Shown in pieces: positions 45,112 through 55,019 of a stretch of DNA of 64,000 nucleotides. The notes below the pieces were generated by a model that searched no databases, was not told the origin of the DNA, and saw only the letters and a list, made by a program, of their open reading frames with translations. Within the stretch, counting starts at the first letter, position 1; every line of letters starts with the position of its first letter. Source of the stretch: Candidatus Ancillula prorhinotermitis (GTDB lineage Bacteria > Actinomycetota > Actinomycetes > Actinomycetales > Bifidobacteriaceae); assembly GCA_031280795.1 (NCBI GenBank), contig JAITGF010000003.1:1-64000 (forward strand), written 5' to 3'. Made by a program: the position numbers and the translations under genes.

Positions 45112-45450
45112 TGAGGATGTAAAAGCGTGCTTTTTTCGACAAAGGAATGTCAGGGCTTTGCCGTGACTTTCGACTTGAAAAATGGTGGGGTACGGGGAGT
45201 TACTCCCCGAGCGATATGTCAGAAGAACATGTGCATCTTGATAAAAGCGCTGGATATGCGGCTAGTGAGCGGGTCAGCAGCTTTGCTGGTGAGCAGGCGA
45301 ACGTAGCAAGCATACGTTTTTCATAGTTTCGAAAAAACGGCAATGAAAAACAAGTGTCAGGCGCCTTAGCTCGGAGCTCTGCGAGGCACAAGTTAGGGGT
45401 AATTTGCAGGCAAATTACTCTGTTTTTGCTAACTTCGCGTGCATAAGGAT
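45097..45450 (+). repeat. Composite repeat nest (modules D2, C3, B3)
   Basis: Flanked by 22-bp direct repeats with one mismatch (45097-45118, 45429-45450). Contains inverted module D (45168-45211), module C (outer stem 45316-45324 / 45343-45351) and module B (45361-45418). The 45077-45678 interval has no credible gene; open frames here run through the hairpins. Confidence 0.85.
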
Positions 45451-45454
45451 TGTC

Positions 45455-45513
45455 GTTGGACAGTGAAAATGTCACTCTTATTTTAGGGTTAAGTTACATT
45501 TTCACTGTCCAAC
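45455..45513 (+). repeat. 18-bp perfect inverted repeat
   Basis: GTTGGACAGTGAAAATGT (45455-45472) and its exact complement (45496-45513) with 23 nt between. No T-run follows on either strand, so it is not a standard terminator. It joins the composite nest to module A copy 3. Confidence 0.9.
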
Positions 45514-45672
45514 AACTTTGAGGTAGTTTGGAAAATAGATTTATGCTACAATTTGCAAACAAATTTTAGTTCCTATAAATAAATCTATTGACAACCTAGC
45601 GAATTTTCGATTCAGAAATGAGCGTGCCGAAAAGTTTCCATTTTGAAGACGCGTGGTAATCTACAGGTGCGA
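45514..45672 (+). repeat. Dispersed repeat, module A copy 3
   Basis: Same as copy 2 from AACTTTGAGG onwards. The GCCCC/GGGGC hairpin of the other copies is replaced by ATTTT/GAAAT, which still pairs. One 36-nt unit (45636-45672). Ends 7 nt before the recG stop. Confidence 0.85.
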
Positions 45673-45678
45673 AGCTTT

Positions 45679-48015
45679 TCAGGATCTGCTTAAATACTCT
45701 TTGGCTTGGTCGCTTAATTCGCGTGCCACTGCGAACTTGAGCCCCGGGTGCCCCTTAAGCTCGGGGTCGCTTTTCAAAGTCGATTGACTTAGCTCCACCG
45801 CTTTGGTGATTATATCCTGGTCTTCAATGACGCGCAGAAGCTTCAGAGAGGAGTGTGCCCCAGACTGGTGCTTACCCATGATGTCGCCTTCTTTGCGAAT
45901 CTTCAAGTCGGCTTGGGCGATTTTAAAACCATCTTGATACTTAGCAATCGTTTTGACACGATCAGCACCTTCTTTAGATACGGAATCTTCGGAGGTGAGT
46001 AGGAAACAGATTGAGTCTACACTCCCTCGCCCGATTCTCCCACGGAGTTGATGTAAGGACGCCATACCGAAGCGATCAGCGTCGGTGATGACAATGCACG
46101 ATGCGTTCGGAATGTCGATGCCTACCTCCACTACTGAGGTGGCGATAAGCAAAGGGGTTTCAAAGCTCTCAAAACGCTTCATTGCCATTTCTTTTTCATC
46201 TGCACTTAAGCGCCCGTGCAAAACTCCGATATTGACACCTTTTAGAGCCGGGTTTTCGCTAAGATCGGCCTTTAAGCGCTCTACCGACTGGGCGTGTTGG
46301 CCAAGGCCCTCCTCTAAGCCAGCGCTAATCAACTTTTCGAAAACGCTTTGCGCAAGGGCGTATTCTTCACTATCGTCATCGTTGCCAGAAGCATCGAAGT
46401 TAAGCTCAGTGTCATCAATCCGCGGCGCGACCACAAAAACATTGCGTTTAGCGTCGATTTCCTCACGCACCCGCTCCCACATTCTCTTCACCAAGCGTTT
46501 ATCGCTCGGCGAAACGATATGAGTCTGAATCTCACCTCTACCAGAAGGCATTTCGCCTAGCACTGAAACTTCAAGATCGGCAAAAAGGAACATCGCCACT
46601 GAACGCGGTATCGGTGTGGCAGTCATTACCAGCATATGCGGTATCAGCTCCATTTCTTCGCGGAGTTTGTCGCGCTGGCGAACTCCAAAACGGTGCTGCT
46701 CATCAACTACTACTAACCCCAGGTCCTTGAAACTATCCCGACGGTAAAGCAACGCATGTGTACCGACGATGATATCAGCCTGACCGCTTTGTATACTACT
46801 TTCCACACTCCTTTTGGCGCGCGCACCTAAAGATCCAGTTAACAGCTCCACTTGTACACCGTGCTTTTCGCCTGTTTTCACACCGTGCACATTTAGGTCT
46901 CCAAGCAGACGGCAAATCGAAGCGTAATGCTGGGATGCAAGCACTTCAGTGGGGGCAAGTAGCACAGCTTGACCACCGTTATCGACCACTTGTAGCATCG
47001 CCTGCAACGCGACCACCGTCTTGCCAGACCCAACGTCACCTTGAAGTAGTCGCTGCATCGGTATAGTTTTACTTAGGTCTTCAGAAATTGTCTTGAAAGC
47101 TGATTGCTGTGAATTCGTGAGCGTAAAGGGCAGGTTAGAATTAAATATACTTAAGACCCCGCGGGTTTCAAACACTCTCGCCCGAGCTTGTAGGTGCCTC
47201 ATACTTAAACGACGCCTCGCGAGCAACACCTGCAAAACGTAGGCCTCCTCAAACTTAAGCTGCTCTAAGGCCTGGTTATATTCATCCATAGTTTTAGGTT
47301 TATGCAATTTCTTAATCGCTTGCCAGCGCGAAACACCCTTTTGGACATCTGGAAACAACGGCATCTCTGAAGTGTTCGTAAACTCTTCACCCGCTACTAT
47401 AGCTTTTGACTCTAGTTTGGCGAACACATCTTCTATCGTACTAGCGATTTTTACTGAAGAAAGCCGTTTTGAAGCTGCATAAACTGTGTGCGGCATTGAG
47501 AAATGGTCGATAGCCGCTGCTGGAGATAAGAAATCTCGGCGAGAAATATCGCCATCACCAGGTTCAAGCACAAATACTTCCGGGTGTGAAAACTGGCATT
47601 TGCGAAGACTATCAGATGGTGCTTTAGGAACCCCTTTAATCATTACCAAGTCCTTTTCAGACTTCTTCGACTCAATCCACTTCAGGTAACGCATACTCTT
47701 AGCAAAGAACACCACTTCAAAACTCTCTTCATTTTCATCCACGCACTGCAGTACTAGCCTGCCTACGTGCATACGCCCACGAGGTGGGTAGAGGGAAATT
47801 TTGAACACAACTGCGATGATTGTCACTTTCGATTGCTTTATTGTTTCTAGTGGATATTTTCTAGCTTCGTCAATATGCGAAAGATGTACAGCCGGAACTA
47901 TTACTTTACGCGGATAGTACGTGACTAAGTCGTAAAGACTTTCAACTCCAAGCGCTTTGAGCGCAGTTACGCGGGCTCGATTTACCCCGAATTTCGTAAG
48001 CGGTAAATCTAACAT
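45679..48015 (-). CDS. recG: ATP-dependent DNA helicase RecG
   Basis: 778 aa. N-terminal wedge/OB domain (~1-170), then the SF2 core: LLQGDVGSGKTVVALQAM (Walker A, ~330), VVDEQHRFGVRQR (DEQH), TATPIPRSVAMF, and ASLHQLRGRIGRGS. Reverses stalled replication forks and migrates Holliday junctions. Usual length is about 690-740, so slightly long. ATG 6 nt after TGATATAAT: leaderless. Confidence 0.97.
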   Translation of the reverse strand: MLDLPLTKFGVNRARVTALKALGVESLYDLVTYYPRKVIVPAVHLSHIDEARKYPLETIKQSKVTIIAVVFKISLYPPRGRMHVGRLVLQCVDENEESFEVVFFAKSMRYLKWIESKKSEKDLVMIKGVPKAPSDSLRKCQFSHPEVFVLEPGDGDISRRDFLSPAAAIDHFSMPHTVYAASKRLSSVKIASTIEDVFAKLESKAIVAGEEFTNTSEMPLFPDVQKGVSRWQAIKKLHKPKTMDEYNQALEQLKFEEAYVLQVLLARRRLSMRHLQARARVFETRGVLSIFNSNLPFTLTNSQQSAFKTISEDLSKTIPMQRLLQGDVGSGKTVVALQAMLQVVDNGGQAVLLAPTEVLASQHYASICRLLGDLNVHGVKTGEKHGVQVELLTGSLGARAKRSVESSIQSGQADIIVGTHALLYRRDSFKDLGLVVVDEQHRFGVRQRDKLREEMELIPHMLVMTATPIPRSVAMFLFADLEVSVLGEMPSGRGEIQTHIVSPSDKRLVKRMWERVREEIDAKRNVFVVAPRIDDTELNFDASGNDDDSEEYALAQSVFEKLISAGLEEGLGQHAQSVERLKADLSENPALKGVNIGVLHGRLSADEKEMAMKRFESFETPLLIATSVVEVGIDIPNASCIVITDADRFGMASLHQLRGRIGRGSVDSICFLLTSEDSVSKEGADRVKTIAKYQDGFKIAQADLKIRKEGDIMGKHQSGAHSSLKLLRVIEDQDIITKAVELSQSTLKSDPELKGHPGLKFAVARELSDQAKEYLSRS

Positions 48016-48021
48016 ATCAAA

Positions 48022-48030
48022 ATTATATCA
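48022..48030 (-). promoter_or_regulatory. Extended -10 promoter of recG (leaderless)
   Basis: TGATATAAT, 6 nt before the ATG at 48015. Confidence 0.65.
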
Positions 48031-48086
48031 CATCGAAACACACTTTGCAGGCGTATCTGCAATAGTTGTGAATAACTACTACTTTA

Positions 48087-49787
48087 TCACTTTTGACGTG
48101 CATTGCGATAGTAAGCGATAAGATTTTGAGTAGATGAATCCTGAGCATGTAGCGCGTCGTCGTCTTTCGAAATGGCGGGGTAAATCTGCAGGGCTAGAAC
48201 TTTACCGAGCTCTACACCCATCTGGTCGAAGGGGTTTAGACCCCAAATCATGCCTTGGGTGAAGGTGATTTGCTCGTAGAGTGCGATTAATGCTCCAACG
48301 ACTTCAGCAGAAAGGTCATGCGCCATAATGGAAGTGGTTGGGCGGTTTCCTTCGAACACTTTAGATGGGACGATGTTTTCTGGTACGCCTTCAGCTTGAA
48401 CTTCTTCGCGGGTCTTTCCAAATGCCAGCGCCTTAGTTTGAGCGAAAAAGTTTGCCAAGAATAGCTCGTGCACATCATTATCTTCGTCACCACTTGCGCC
48501 TGAATCCTGCAGTGGGTGGGCAGGGTTAGCCACAGCAATGAAGTCGCAAGGTATCAAGCGCGTACCTTGGTGAATCAGCTGGTAAAAGGCGTGCTGTCCG
48601 TTAGTGCCTGGCTCCCCCCAGAATATCTCCCCAGTTTCAATCGGCGTTTTAGTACCATCAGAGCGTACAGTTTTACCGTTAGACTCCATAGTCATCTGCT
48701 GCAAAAAGGCCGGGAAACGGTGTAGGTACTGGTTATACGGAAGTACCGCATGAGAGTGTGCGCCCCAGATGTTGGTGTAGTACACGTTTAGTATGCCCAT
48801 TAGAGCTACAGCATTTTCGCTAAAGGCGGTATTCCGGTAGTAAGTATCAACCGCATGGAACCCCTTCAAGAAGTCGCGGTAGATGTCTTCACCATAGACG
48901 ATAGCTAAAGATGTTCCGATAGCAGACTCCACTGAGTAGCGACCGCCAACCCAATTCCAGAAGCCAAAAGCGTTCTCTGGGTCGATCCCAAAAGCTTCAA
49001 CTTTATCTAATGCAGTCGAAACAGCGATGAAGTGCTTAGAAATTGCTTCTTTTGGTTTGTCGACACCTTTAGCAGCGAGTTTATCGAGTAGCCACTTCTT
49101 AGCAATGCGAGCGTTAGTCAGCGTTTCGAGCGTGGTGAAAGTTTTGGAGCAGATCACAAAGAGCGTGGTTTCGGGATTCAACCCCTTCAGCTTCTCGCCA
49201 ATGTCGCTCGGATCGATGTTTGAAACATAACGTGCCGTAATTTCGCGTCCAGCCACTTCATGTGCCTTCGCGCGCAGAGCTTCGTACACCATCACGGGGC
49301 CAAGATCCGAGCCACCGATACCGATGTTCACAATCGTTTCAATTTTCTTATCGGTAACTCCTGTATGCTTGCCCAAACGTACCTGCTCAGCGAAAGCGAA
49401 TATTTTATGCAACACACCCCAAGCATCGCCGATCACATCTTGACCATCAACGATTAACGACCCAGCTGCACTTTCTGGGTAGCGCAAAGCTGTATGCAAA
49501 ACTGCTCTATCTTCAGTGTTATTGATATGGACACCTGTGAATTGCTCTTCAATACGCTCTTTGAGATCCATCTCGTCTGCAAGTTCAGCAAAAACACTTA
49601 GCGACTCTTTATCAATTAGGTTTTTCGAAAGGTCGATAAACAGCGGTCCGACTTGAAAACTCAGGTCTTCGGCTCTGTTCGCATCAATGGCAAACTGATC
49701 TCTAAGGCTAGTTTTTTCCTGTGCCTTCTTTATCTTTTCCAGCTTTTTCCAAGCGCGCGTATTAGTTACCTCAACATTTTGAGCCAT
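48087..49787 (-). CDS. pgi: Glucose-6-phosphate isomerase
   Basis: 566 aa, large bacterial/eukaryote-like form. [18 protein letters not shown] (~152-169), [12 protein letters not shown] (~275), [15 protein letters not shown] (~395) and [11 protein letters not shown] near the end are the phosphosugar and catalytic segments. Interconverts glucose 6-P and fructose 6-P. AAAGGA precedes the ATG; promoter GTGTATAAT at 49831-49823 leaves a 35-nt leader. Confidence 0.98.
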   Translation of the reverse strand: MAQNVEVTNTRAWKKLEKIKKAQEKTSLRDQFAIDANRAEDLSFQVGPLFIDLSKNLIDKESLSVFAELADEMDLKERIEEQFTGVHINNTEDRAVLHTALRYPESAAGSLIVDGQDVIGDAWGVLHKIFAFAEQVRLGKHTGVTDKKIETIVNIGIGGSDLGPVMVYEALRAKAHEVAGREITARYVSNIDPSDIGEKLKGLNPETTLFVICSKTFTTLETLTNARIAKKWLLDKLAAKGVDKPKEAISKHFIAVSTALDKVEAFGIDPENAFGFWNWVGGRYSVESAIGTSLAIVYGEDIYRDFLKGFHAVDTYYRNTAFSENAVALMGILNVYYTNIWGAHSHAVLPYNQYLHRFPAFLQQMTMESNGKTVRSDGTKTPIETGEIFWGEPGTNGQHAFYQLIHQGTRLIPCDFIAVANPAHPLQDSGASGDEDNDVHELFLANFFAQTKALAFGKTREEVQAEGVPENIVPSKVFEGNRPTTSIMAHDLSAEVVGALIALYEQITFTQGMIWGLNPFDQMGVELGKVLALQIYPAISKDDDALHAQDSSTQNLIAYYRNARQK

Positions 49788-49822
49788 GGCAATCCTTTCT
49801 GCATTATTGCATCTACATTATC

Positions 49823-49831
49823 ATTATACAC
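49823..49831 (-). promoter_or_regulatory. -10 promoter of pgi
   Basis: GTGTATAAT with a 35-nt leader and a normal ribosome-binding site before pgi. Confidence 0.55.
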
Positions 49832-49866
49832 TATTTAGGTAGCGCGTGTGCAGGTATTTCGGCGCG

Positions 49867-50952
49867 TTATACGTTGAACTTAAACTCGACCACATCACCA
49901 TCTTGCATGATGTAATCTTTACCTTCGAGGCGTACTTTTCCGGCTTCTTTAGCAGCTTGCTTAGAGCCTGCTTTCACAAGGTCTTCAAACGAAACGACTT
50001 CAGCTTTGATGAAACCTTTTTCGAAGTCTGTGTGGATCACACCAGCAGCTTTAGGAGCAGTATCACCTTTATGGATAGTCCAAGCGCGGGCTTCCTTCTC
50101 GCCGGCAGTAAGGTATGTCTGCAAACCTAAGGTGTCAAAACCTACACGAGCTAACTGATCGAGTCCAGAGGCTTCAATGCCTTCTGCATCTAGCATCTCC
50201 TTGGCGTCTTCTTCGCTTAGTTCGGTCAATTCGGCTTCAAACTGGGCATTCAAGAACACGGCTTTGCTAGGTAGCACGCTTTTAGCGAAAGCTTCAAGCT
50301 TTGTAGCATCTCTAAGCGTTTCGTCATCGACATTAAACACGTAGATAAATGGTTTTGCCGTCATTAACTGTAGCTCGCGAAGCATCTGCAAAGCATCTTC
50401 ATCGTCGAAATATTTTGCATAGAGCGTGGTGCCCGCGTTCAAGACCTCTAGAGCCTCTTTGAATGCCGCTAGTTTAGGGGCAGCTTCCTTATTGCCGCGA
50501 ACTTCCTTTTCCACCCGACCGAGCGCGTTTTCAATGGTCTGAATGTCGGCGAGAATGAGCTCAGTGCTAATAGTGTCAATATCAGATACGGGGTCAACTT
50601 TTCCTGCAACGTGCACAACATCGGGGTCGTCAAAGGCTCGTGTCACTTGGCAGATTGCATCAGCTTCGCGGATGTTAGCCAGGAATTGATTGCCCATCCC
50701 CTCCCCTTTTGACGCGCCAGCTACAATGCCGGCAATGTCTACAAAAGTTACGGTCGCGGGGATGATTTTTTGTGCACCAAATATTTCGGAAAGCTTATTT
50801 AAACGCTCATCTGGCAGTGGTACTACACCAGTATTTGGCTCAATGGTTGCAAAGGGGTAATTAGCCGCCAAAACGTTATTGCGGGTCAGCGCGTTAAAAA
50901 GTGTTGACTTACCGACATTCGGTAAACCGACTATACCAATTGTAAGCCCCAT
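49867..50952 (-). CDS. ychF: Ribosome-associated GTPase/ATPase YchF
   Basis: 361 aa Obg-like P-loop protein. G1 [15 protein letters not shown]3 [21 protein letters not shown]4 position reads NVDD instead of NKxD, consistent with the ATP preference of the family, and a C-terminal TGS-like domain ([17 protein letters not shown]). Follows rpsT by 36 nt and is probably co-transcribed. Confidence 0.97.
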   Translation of the reverse strand: MGLTIGIVGLPNVGKSTLFNALTRNNVLAANYPFATIEPNTGVVPLPDERLNKLSEIFGAQKIIPATVTFVDIAGIVAGASKGEGMGNQFLANIREADAICQVTRAFDDPDVVHVAGKVDPVSDIDTISTELILADIQTIENALGRVEKEVRGNKEAAPKLAAFKEALEVLNAGTTLYAKYFDDEDALQMLRELQLMTAKPFIYVFNVDDETLRDATKLEAFAKSVLPSKAVFLNAQFEAELTELSEEDAKEMLDAEGIEASGLDQLARVGFDTLGLQTYLTAGEKEARAWTIHKGDTAPKAAGVIHTDFEKGFIKAEVVSFEDLVKAGSKQAAKEAGKVRLEGKDYIMQDGDVVEFKFNV

Positions 50953-50988
50953 CTAAAAGGTTTTATGACCTGGGATAAGCGTTAAGGG

Positions 50989-51243
50989 CTAGGCGAGTTT
51001 TGACGCTAAAGAACTTTTGCGATTTGCCGCCTGGTTCTTATGGATAACGCCTTTAGATACAGCCTTATCTAGCTTGCGGGCAGCATCCTTGTATGCTACA
51101 CCAGCTGCATCCTTGTCACCAGCAGCGATTGCTTCACGCGTTTTGCGAATCAAAGTCTTCAGCTCAGACTTTACTGCTACGTTACGCTTGTGAGCCTTCT
51201 CGTTAGTGAGAATTCGCTTCTTTTGCGACTTGATATTTGCCAT
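50989..51243 (-). CDS. rpsT: Ribosomal protein bS20
   Basis: 84 aa, Lys/Ala-rich helical bundle starting [29 protein letters not shown] at the C-terminus. Binds 16S rRNA early in 30S assembly. Start has a GGAGT site; promoter TGTTATAAT at 51283-51275 gives a leader of about 30 nt. Confidence 0.98.
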   Translation of the reverse strand: MANIKSQKKRILTNEKAHKRNVAVKSELKTLIRKTREAIAAGDKDAAGVAYKDAARKLDKAVSKGVIHKNQAANRKSSLASKLA

Positions 51244-51274
51244 TTAACTCCTTAATACTTATGCTTACTCTTAT

Positions 51275-51283
51275 ATTATAACA
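51275..51283 (-). promoter_or_regulatory. Extended -10 promoter of rpsT
   Basis: TGTTATAAT, 31 nt before the ATG at 51243. Confidence 0.6.
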
Positions 51284-51337
51284 CAACCACACGCATTTGT
51301 CAAATCTACCACGGAGGCACTTGGTCACTACTTGGGG

Positions 51338-53203
51338 CTACTTCGCGCCAGTCATTCGGTCTAGCTCTTCGTTTACAATTGCATCATCGAGCTTTGTAAA
51401 GACAACTTCAGGCTTAGCAATTTTAGTACCAGACACTAGTGCGTGGTGCCTCCACTCCAAAATAGTCTTACTACTGTACTCCCCAGTTATGACTGGATAT
51501 TCTTGGGCTAACGCCTCGCCTGGATCTAAGTCACTAACTACATTTCGCACCGGTAAAGGTGCTGCAGTTTCTGGGCCGTTTCCATCGTCAATGCCTAGTG
51601 CGCCACCAAAAATCTCATAGACCTTGTTTGCGGAGTGTGGCAGAAAAACGGCAAACATTGTGTTAATATCGACAATTGCACTTGCGCAAGTAAATAATAT
51701 CTCCTTTAAACGTTGCTGCGTCGCGTCAATGCTGCCTAGCAAATCACCTTTAAGCTTAAATGGTTCTGTCTCAGAGATGTACGTATTCACCACTTGGACA
51801 GACCGCATCAAAGCGGCGAGAGCCTGTTTCTGGTGGTGCTTTTCAATCAAGTTGCCAACTTCTTCAAAAGCACTTTGCACAGCCTCAAGCACCTTCAAAT
51901 CAGTTGGGTTAGAAATATCTGCATCGGGAATCTCTCCGAAATTCTTCGCAATCATATTTGCCACACGGTTTACCAAATTGCCCCAGCCTGCCACCAACTC
52001 GTTATTATTGCGGTTCAAAAAGTCCTGCCAAGTGAAGTCTGAATCCTGGCTTTCAGGCCCGGCTGCCAAAATGTAGTAGCGCAGAGCGTCTGCACTGTAG
52101 CGTTCTAGAAAATCTTTTACATAGATCACTACCCCTCTTGAAGATGAAAACTTCTTGCCTTCCATTGAGAGAAACTCCGACGAAACCACTTCAGTAGGGA
52201 GTTGTAAATCACCGTATTTACCAACTTCACCACCCTTTTCACCAAGACCTTTGTAACCAAGTAGCTCGGCTGGCCATATCTGCGAGTGGAAGGTGATGTT
52301 ATCTTTGCCCATGAAATAGTTAGAGATACTAGACGGGTCATTCCACCACTTACGCCAAAGCTCATCATCACCATTTCGACGCGCCCATTCGATCGATGCG
52401 CTCAAGTATCCAATCACAGCGTCGAACCAGACATATAAGCGTTTGGTAGGGTTATCTTCCCAACCAGGAAGGGGCACAGGGACGCCCCAATCAATATCAC
52501 GAGTCATTGCACGTGGCTGTAAATCTTCAAGCAGCCCAAGTGAAAACTTCAACACGTTTGGACGCCAGTCTTCACGTGTTTCTAACCACTGTTGCAGTTT
52601 AGCACGTAAAGCCGGCAGGTCCAAAAAGAAGTGGTTGGACTCAATGAACTTCGGAGGTCGCCCATCGATTTTGGAGCGCGGGTTTATCAAGTCAAAGGGG
52701 TCAAGCTGGTTTCCGCACGAATCGCATTGATCACCGCGGGCACCTTCGTAGCCGCAAATGGGGCAAGTGCCTTCTATGTAGCGATCCGGCAAAGTGCGCC
52801 CAGTTTGCTCGTCAATGGCTGAAAGTTGCGTCTTCTCTATCATGTAGCCGTTTTTGTGAAGCTGTAAAAACATCTCCTGCACGACTTGGTAATGATTCGC
52901 AGTAGTGGTGCGTGTAAACAGGTCGTAGCTAAGCCCTAAGTTTACTAAATCATCTACAATCACGCTGTTGTAGCGATTAGCTAGCTCCTGAGGGGTAATT
53001 CCTTCGGATTCAGCTTGGACAAGGATTGGCGTACCATGTTCATCGGTGCCAGACACCATCAAAACATCGTGACCATTAGCGCGCATATAACGTGCGTACA
53101 CATCTGAAGGGACGCCAAAACCTGCAACGTGCCCGATATGCCTCGGGCCGTTCGCATACGGCCATGCTACTGGGACTAATACCAGCTTCTTATCATTTAC
53201 CAA
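51338..53203 (-). CDS. metG: Methionyl-tRNA synthetase
   Basis: About 621 aa. HIGH-like motif PRHIGHVAG, zinc knuckle [18 protein letters not shown] (~125-142), KMSKS variant KKFSSSRG (~335) and anticodon-binding helices. No C-terminal dimerisation domain. Family proteins start about 10 residues before [10 protein letters not shown]; the only usable codon there is TTG at 53203, which comes immediately after the last base of tRNA-Leu (53205). Further upstream the frame only translates the tRNA. The mRNA is thus likely released by tRNA 3' processing, with no leader. Confidence 0.95.
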   Translation of the reverse strand: MVNDKKLVLVPVAWPYANGPRHIGHVAGFGVPSDVYARYMRANGHDVLMVSGTDEHGTPILVQAESEGITPQELANRYNSVIVDDLVNLGLSYDLFTRTTTANHYQVVQEMFLQLHKNGYMIEKTQLSAIDEQTGRTLPDRYIEGTCPICGYEGARGDQCDSCGNQLDPFDLINPRSKIDGRPPKFIESNHFFLDLPALRAKLQQWLETREDWRPNVLKFSLGLLEDLQPRAMTRDIDWGVPVPLPGWEDNPTKRLYVWFDAVIGYLSASIEWARRNGDDELWRKWWNDPSSISNYFMGKDNITFHSQIWPAELLGYKGLGEKGGEVGKYGDLQLPTEVVSSEFLSMEGKKFSSSRGVVIYVKDFLERYSADALRYYILAAGPESQDSDFTWQDFLNRNNNELVAGWGNLVNRVANMIAKNFGEIPDADISNPTDLKVLEAVQSAFEEVGNLIEKHHQKQALAALMRSVQVVNTYISETEPFKLKGDLLGSIDATQQRLKEILFTCASAIVDINTMFAVFLPHSANKVYEIFGGALGIDDGNGPETAAPLPVRNVVSDLDPGEALAQEYPVITGEYSSKTILEWRHHALVSGTKIAKPEVVFTKLDDAIVNEELDRMTGAK

Positions 53204-53204
53204 G

Positions 53205-53287
53205 TGCCTGTGACTGGAATCGAACCAGCACGGTGTCACCACCGGAGGATTTTAAGTCCTCTGCGTCTACCATTTCGCCACACAGGC
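53205..53287 (-). tRNA. tRNA-Leu (anticodon UAA)
   Basis: 83 nt. Acceptor GCCTGTG pairs with CACAGGC, anticodon loop CTTAAAA (anticodon TAA), long variable arm CGGTGGTGACACCG typical for class II leucine tRNA, T-arm TGGTTCGATTCC. CCA is not encoded. Confidence 0.95.
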
Positions 53288-53289
53288 TT

Positions 53290-53509
53290 GTAAGTCATAA
53301 TCAGACGGGGCAAAGCCCCTTCTGATTCTGTCTAACAAGCCTAATAGGCATGCTAATTATGGGGGAAAACGATTTTCCCCAAACCCCTATCGGTCTTGCA
53401 GACAGCTACCAAAATATTTCTTACCTTCAATCTAAAGGTCTTCAATAACTAGCCACAAACCCTTCGGTCTTGCAGACAGCTACCAAAATGTTAGTCAACT
53501 TACGTTATT
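53290..53509 (-). repeat. Leader of tRNA-Leu with 26-nt direct repeats and hairpins
   Basis: TCGGTCTTGCAGACAGCTAC and the six bases after it occur identically at 53390-53415 and 53464-53489 (period 74). Nearer the tRNA are two strong hairpins, GGGGAAAA/TTTTCCCC (~53362-53380) and AATCAGA-GGGGC/GCCCC-TCTGATT (~53301-53328). No gene is seen between prfA and the tRNA. Confidence 0.75.
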
Positions 53510-53538
53510 ATTATATCACAATTACTCTGCTTGCGCAA
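53510..53538 (-). promoter_or_regulatory. Promoter for tRNA-Leu-metG
   Basis: TTGCGC (53538-53533), 17-nt spacer, TATAAT (53515-53510) on the minus strand, inside and just past the prfA 3' end. Confidence 0.6.
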
Positions 53539-54616
53539 GGCGGTGTTTTTCATCTTGCTCAATGCATGACTTCACAACATCTTCAAGCGCGCCGTCCATC
53601 ACTTGGTCAAGATTGTAGGCTTTATACCCTGTGCGGTGGTCAGCGATGCGATTTTCCGGGAAGTTATAGGTGCGGATACGCTCCGAGCGGTCAGCAGTGC
53701 GCACTTGGGATAGGCGCATGTTGGAATTCTTCGCCGCCTCTTCTTCTTGCTTATGCGCAATAAGGCGCGACTTCAGCACCTTCATACCGGCGGCGCGATT
53801 CTGGATTTGAGACTTCTCATTTTGCATTGACACCACAATGCCCGTTGGCAAGTGCGTGATACGAACTGCTGAATCAGTGGTGTTTACTGATTGGCCGCCA
53901 GGGCCGCCAGAGCGAAAAACGTCAATGCGGATGTCGTTTTCCGGAATCTCGATATCGGTATCGTCATCGTCGGCCTCAGGATATACATAAACTCCGGTTG
54001 CTGAAGTGTGTACACGACCTTGAGATTCGGTGACTGGGACGCGCTGCACGCGGTGGACGCCACCTTCAAATTTCAAATTTGCCCAAACACCTTCTTGCAT
54101 TGAAGCATCAGTATTAGGATTGCGAAAGGCTACAGTGATATCTTTATAGCCCCCAATATCCGTAGGAGACTCATCAAGTATTTGCGACTTCCAGCCTTGC
54201 CTTTCAGCAAATTTGAGGTACATGCGCAGCAAATCCCCAGCAAAAAGTGCCGACTCTTCCCCTCCTGCGCCTGCCTTTATCTCCATGATAACATCGCGCA
54301 CATCATCTTCATCGCGCGGGATAAGCATTTCCTGCAAATACGCCCGCGCGTCATTGAGCTTGGGGATTAGCTGCTCTGCCTCTTTGGCAAAGCTTGCATC
54401 AATCTGGGCAAGTTCTAGCGCTGCTAAGCGGTCTTCTTCTAAAGTGACCCAAGCGCGGTACGCTTCAACAATTTGGCGTAGAGCAGCGTAACGCCTCCCT
54501 AGCTTACGTGCTAAGGATTGGTCTTGATGCACAGCTGAGTCAGACAATTGCTTTTCAATATCTTCGTATTCAGCTAGTGCCTTTTCAGCAGCGGGAAATT
54601 GCCCCTTGATTGACAT
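53522..54616 (-). CDS. prfA: Peptide chain release factor 1
   Basis: 364 aa. Recognises UAA/UAG. The hydrolysis motif GGQ appears in [18 protein letters not shown] (~233-250); the codon-reading tripeptide region is near [15 protein letters not shown]-terminal helical domain has [16 protein letters not shown]. It follows rpmE, 13 nt apart, as in many Gram-positive bacteria; prmC is not next to it. Confidence 0.97.
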   Translation of the reverse strand: MSIKGQFPAAEKALAEYEDIEKQLSDSAVHQDQSLARKLGRRYAALRQIVEAYRAWVTLEEDRLAALELAQIDASFAKEAEQLIPKLNDARAYLQEMLIPRDEDDVRDVIMEIKAGAGGEESALFAGDLLRMYLKFAERQGWKSQILDESPTDIGGYKDITVAFRNPNTDASMQEGVWANLKFEGGVHRVQRVPVTESQGRVHTSATGVYVYPEADDDDTDIEIPENDIRIDVFRSGGPGGQSVNTTDSAVRITHLPTGIVVSMQNEKSQIQNRAAGMKVLKSRLIAHKQEEEAAKNSNMRLSQVRTADRSERIRTYNFPENRIADHRTGYKAYNLDQVMDGALEDVVKSCIEQDEKHRLAQAE

Positions 54617-54629
54617 GTAAACTTAAACG

Positions 54630-54845
54630 TTAGTCTTTTTTGAACTTCGAATAGCGCGCTTCAAACCTTGCAACACGTCCACCAGTATCAAGAATCTTCT
54701 GCTTACCAGTGAAGAATGGGTGGCATTTATTACAAACGTCAGCACGAATTTCGCCTGAAGTAGCTGTAGACTTAGTCACGAATTCATTGCCGCATGAGCA
54801 CGAAACCTTAGTCTCTTTATATTCTGGGTGTATATCTTTTTTCAT
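54630..54845 (-). CDS. rpmE: Ribosomal protein bL31, zinc-binding type
   Basis: 71 aa from ATG at 54845, chosen because AGAAAGGA precedes it. Cys pairs CSC (~16-18) and CNKC (~37-40) make the zinc-binding form; [22 protein letters not shown] is typical. Transcribed with prfA from a strong promoter with a leader of about 125 nt. Confidence 0.97.
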   Translation of the reverse strand: MKKDIHPEYKETKVSCSCGNEFVTKSTATSGEIRADVCNKCHPFFTGKQKILDTGGRVARFEARYSKFKKD

Positions 54846-54968
54846 ATATTCCTTTCTCTTCGCACTGGGTCCATTCAATCGCTATTAACTCGGGTAGCGA
54901 CCGCAGAAAAGTGATGCATTCGTAAATGCGCAAACAAACCGCGGCAGAACGGTGAACCAGCACTACCT
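54846..54968 (-). promoter_or_regulatory. 5' leader of rpmE-prfA (possible L31 leader)
   Basis: About 120 nt without a gene; contains a hairpin GCATT-TACG-AATGC near 54920. Autoregulatory leaders for L31 have been described in several bacterial groups; match to those models was not tested. Confidence 0.4.
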
Positions 54969-54974
54969 ACACTT

Positions 54975-55003
54975 AGTATACCATAATGATGCCGATTTGT
55001 CAA
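54975..55003 (-). promoter_or_regulatory. -35/-10 promoter of rpmE-prfA
   Basis: TTGACA (55003-54998), 17-nt spacer, TATACT (54980-54975), with TGG before the -10. Confidence 0.8.
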
Positions 55004-55019
55004 GCAGTTTTTGAAAAAT

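Noticed and set aside
45200..45475. Open frame of 91 codons in the repeat nest
   Set aside because: It runs through modules B and C, has no ribosome-binding site, and the other copies of the repeats break the frame.
53204..53242. A longer MetRS starting inside the tRNA-Leu gene
   Set aside because: The added residues come from the T-arm and variable arm of the tRNA and have no match in the family.
53390..53489. Two tRNA-Cys remnants, suggested by GTCTGCAAGAC
   Set aside because: The anticodon stem does not pair over five bases and there is no T-arm or acceptor stem.
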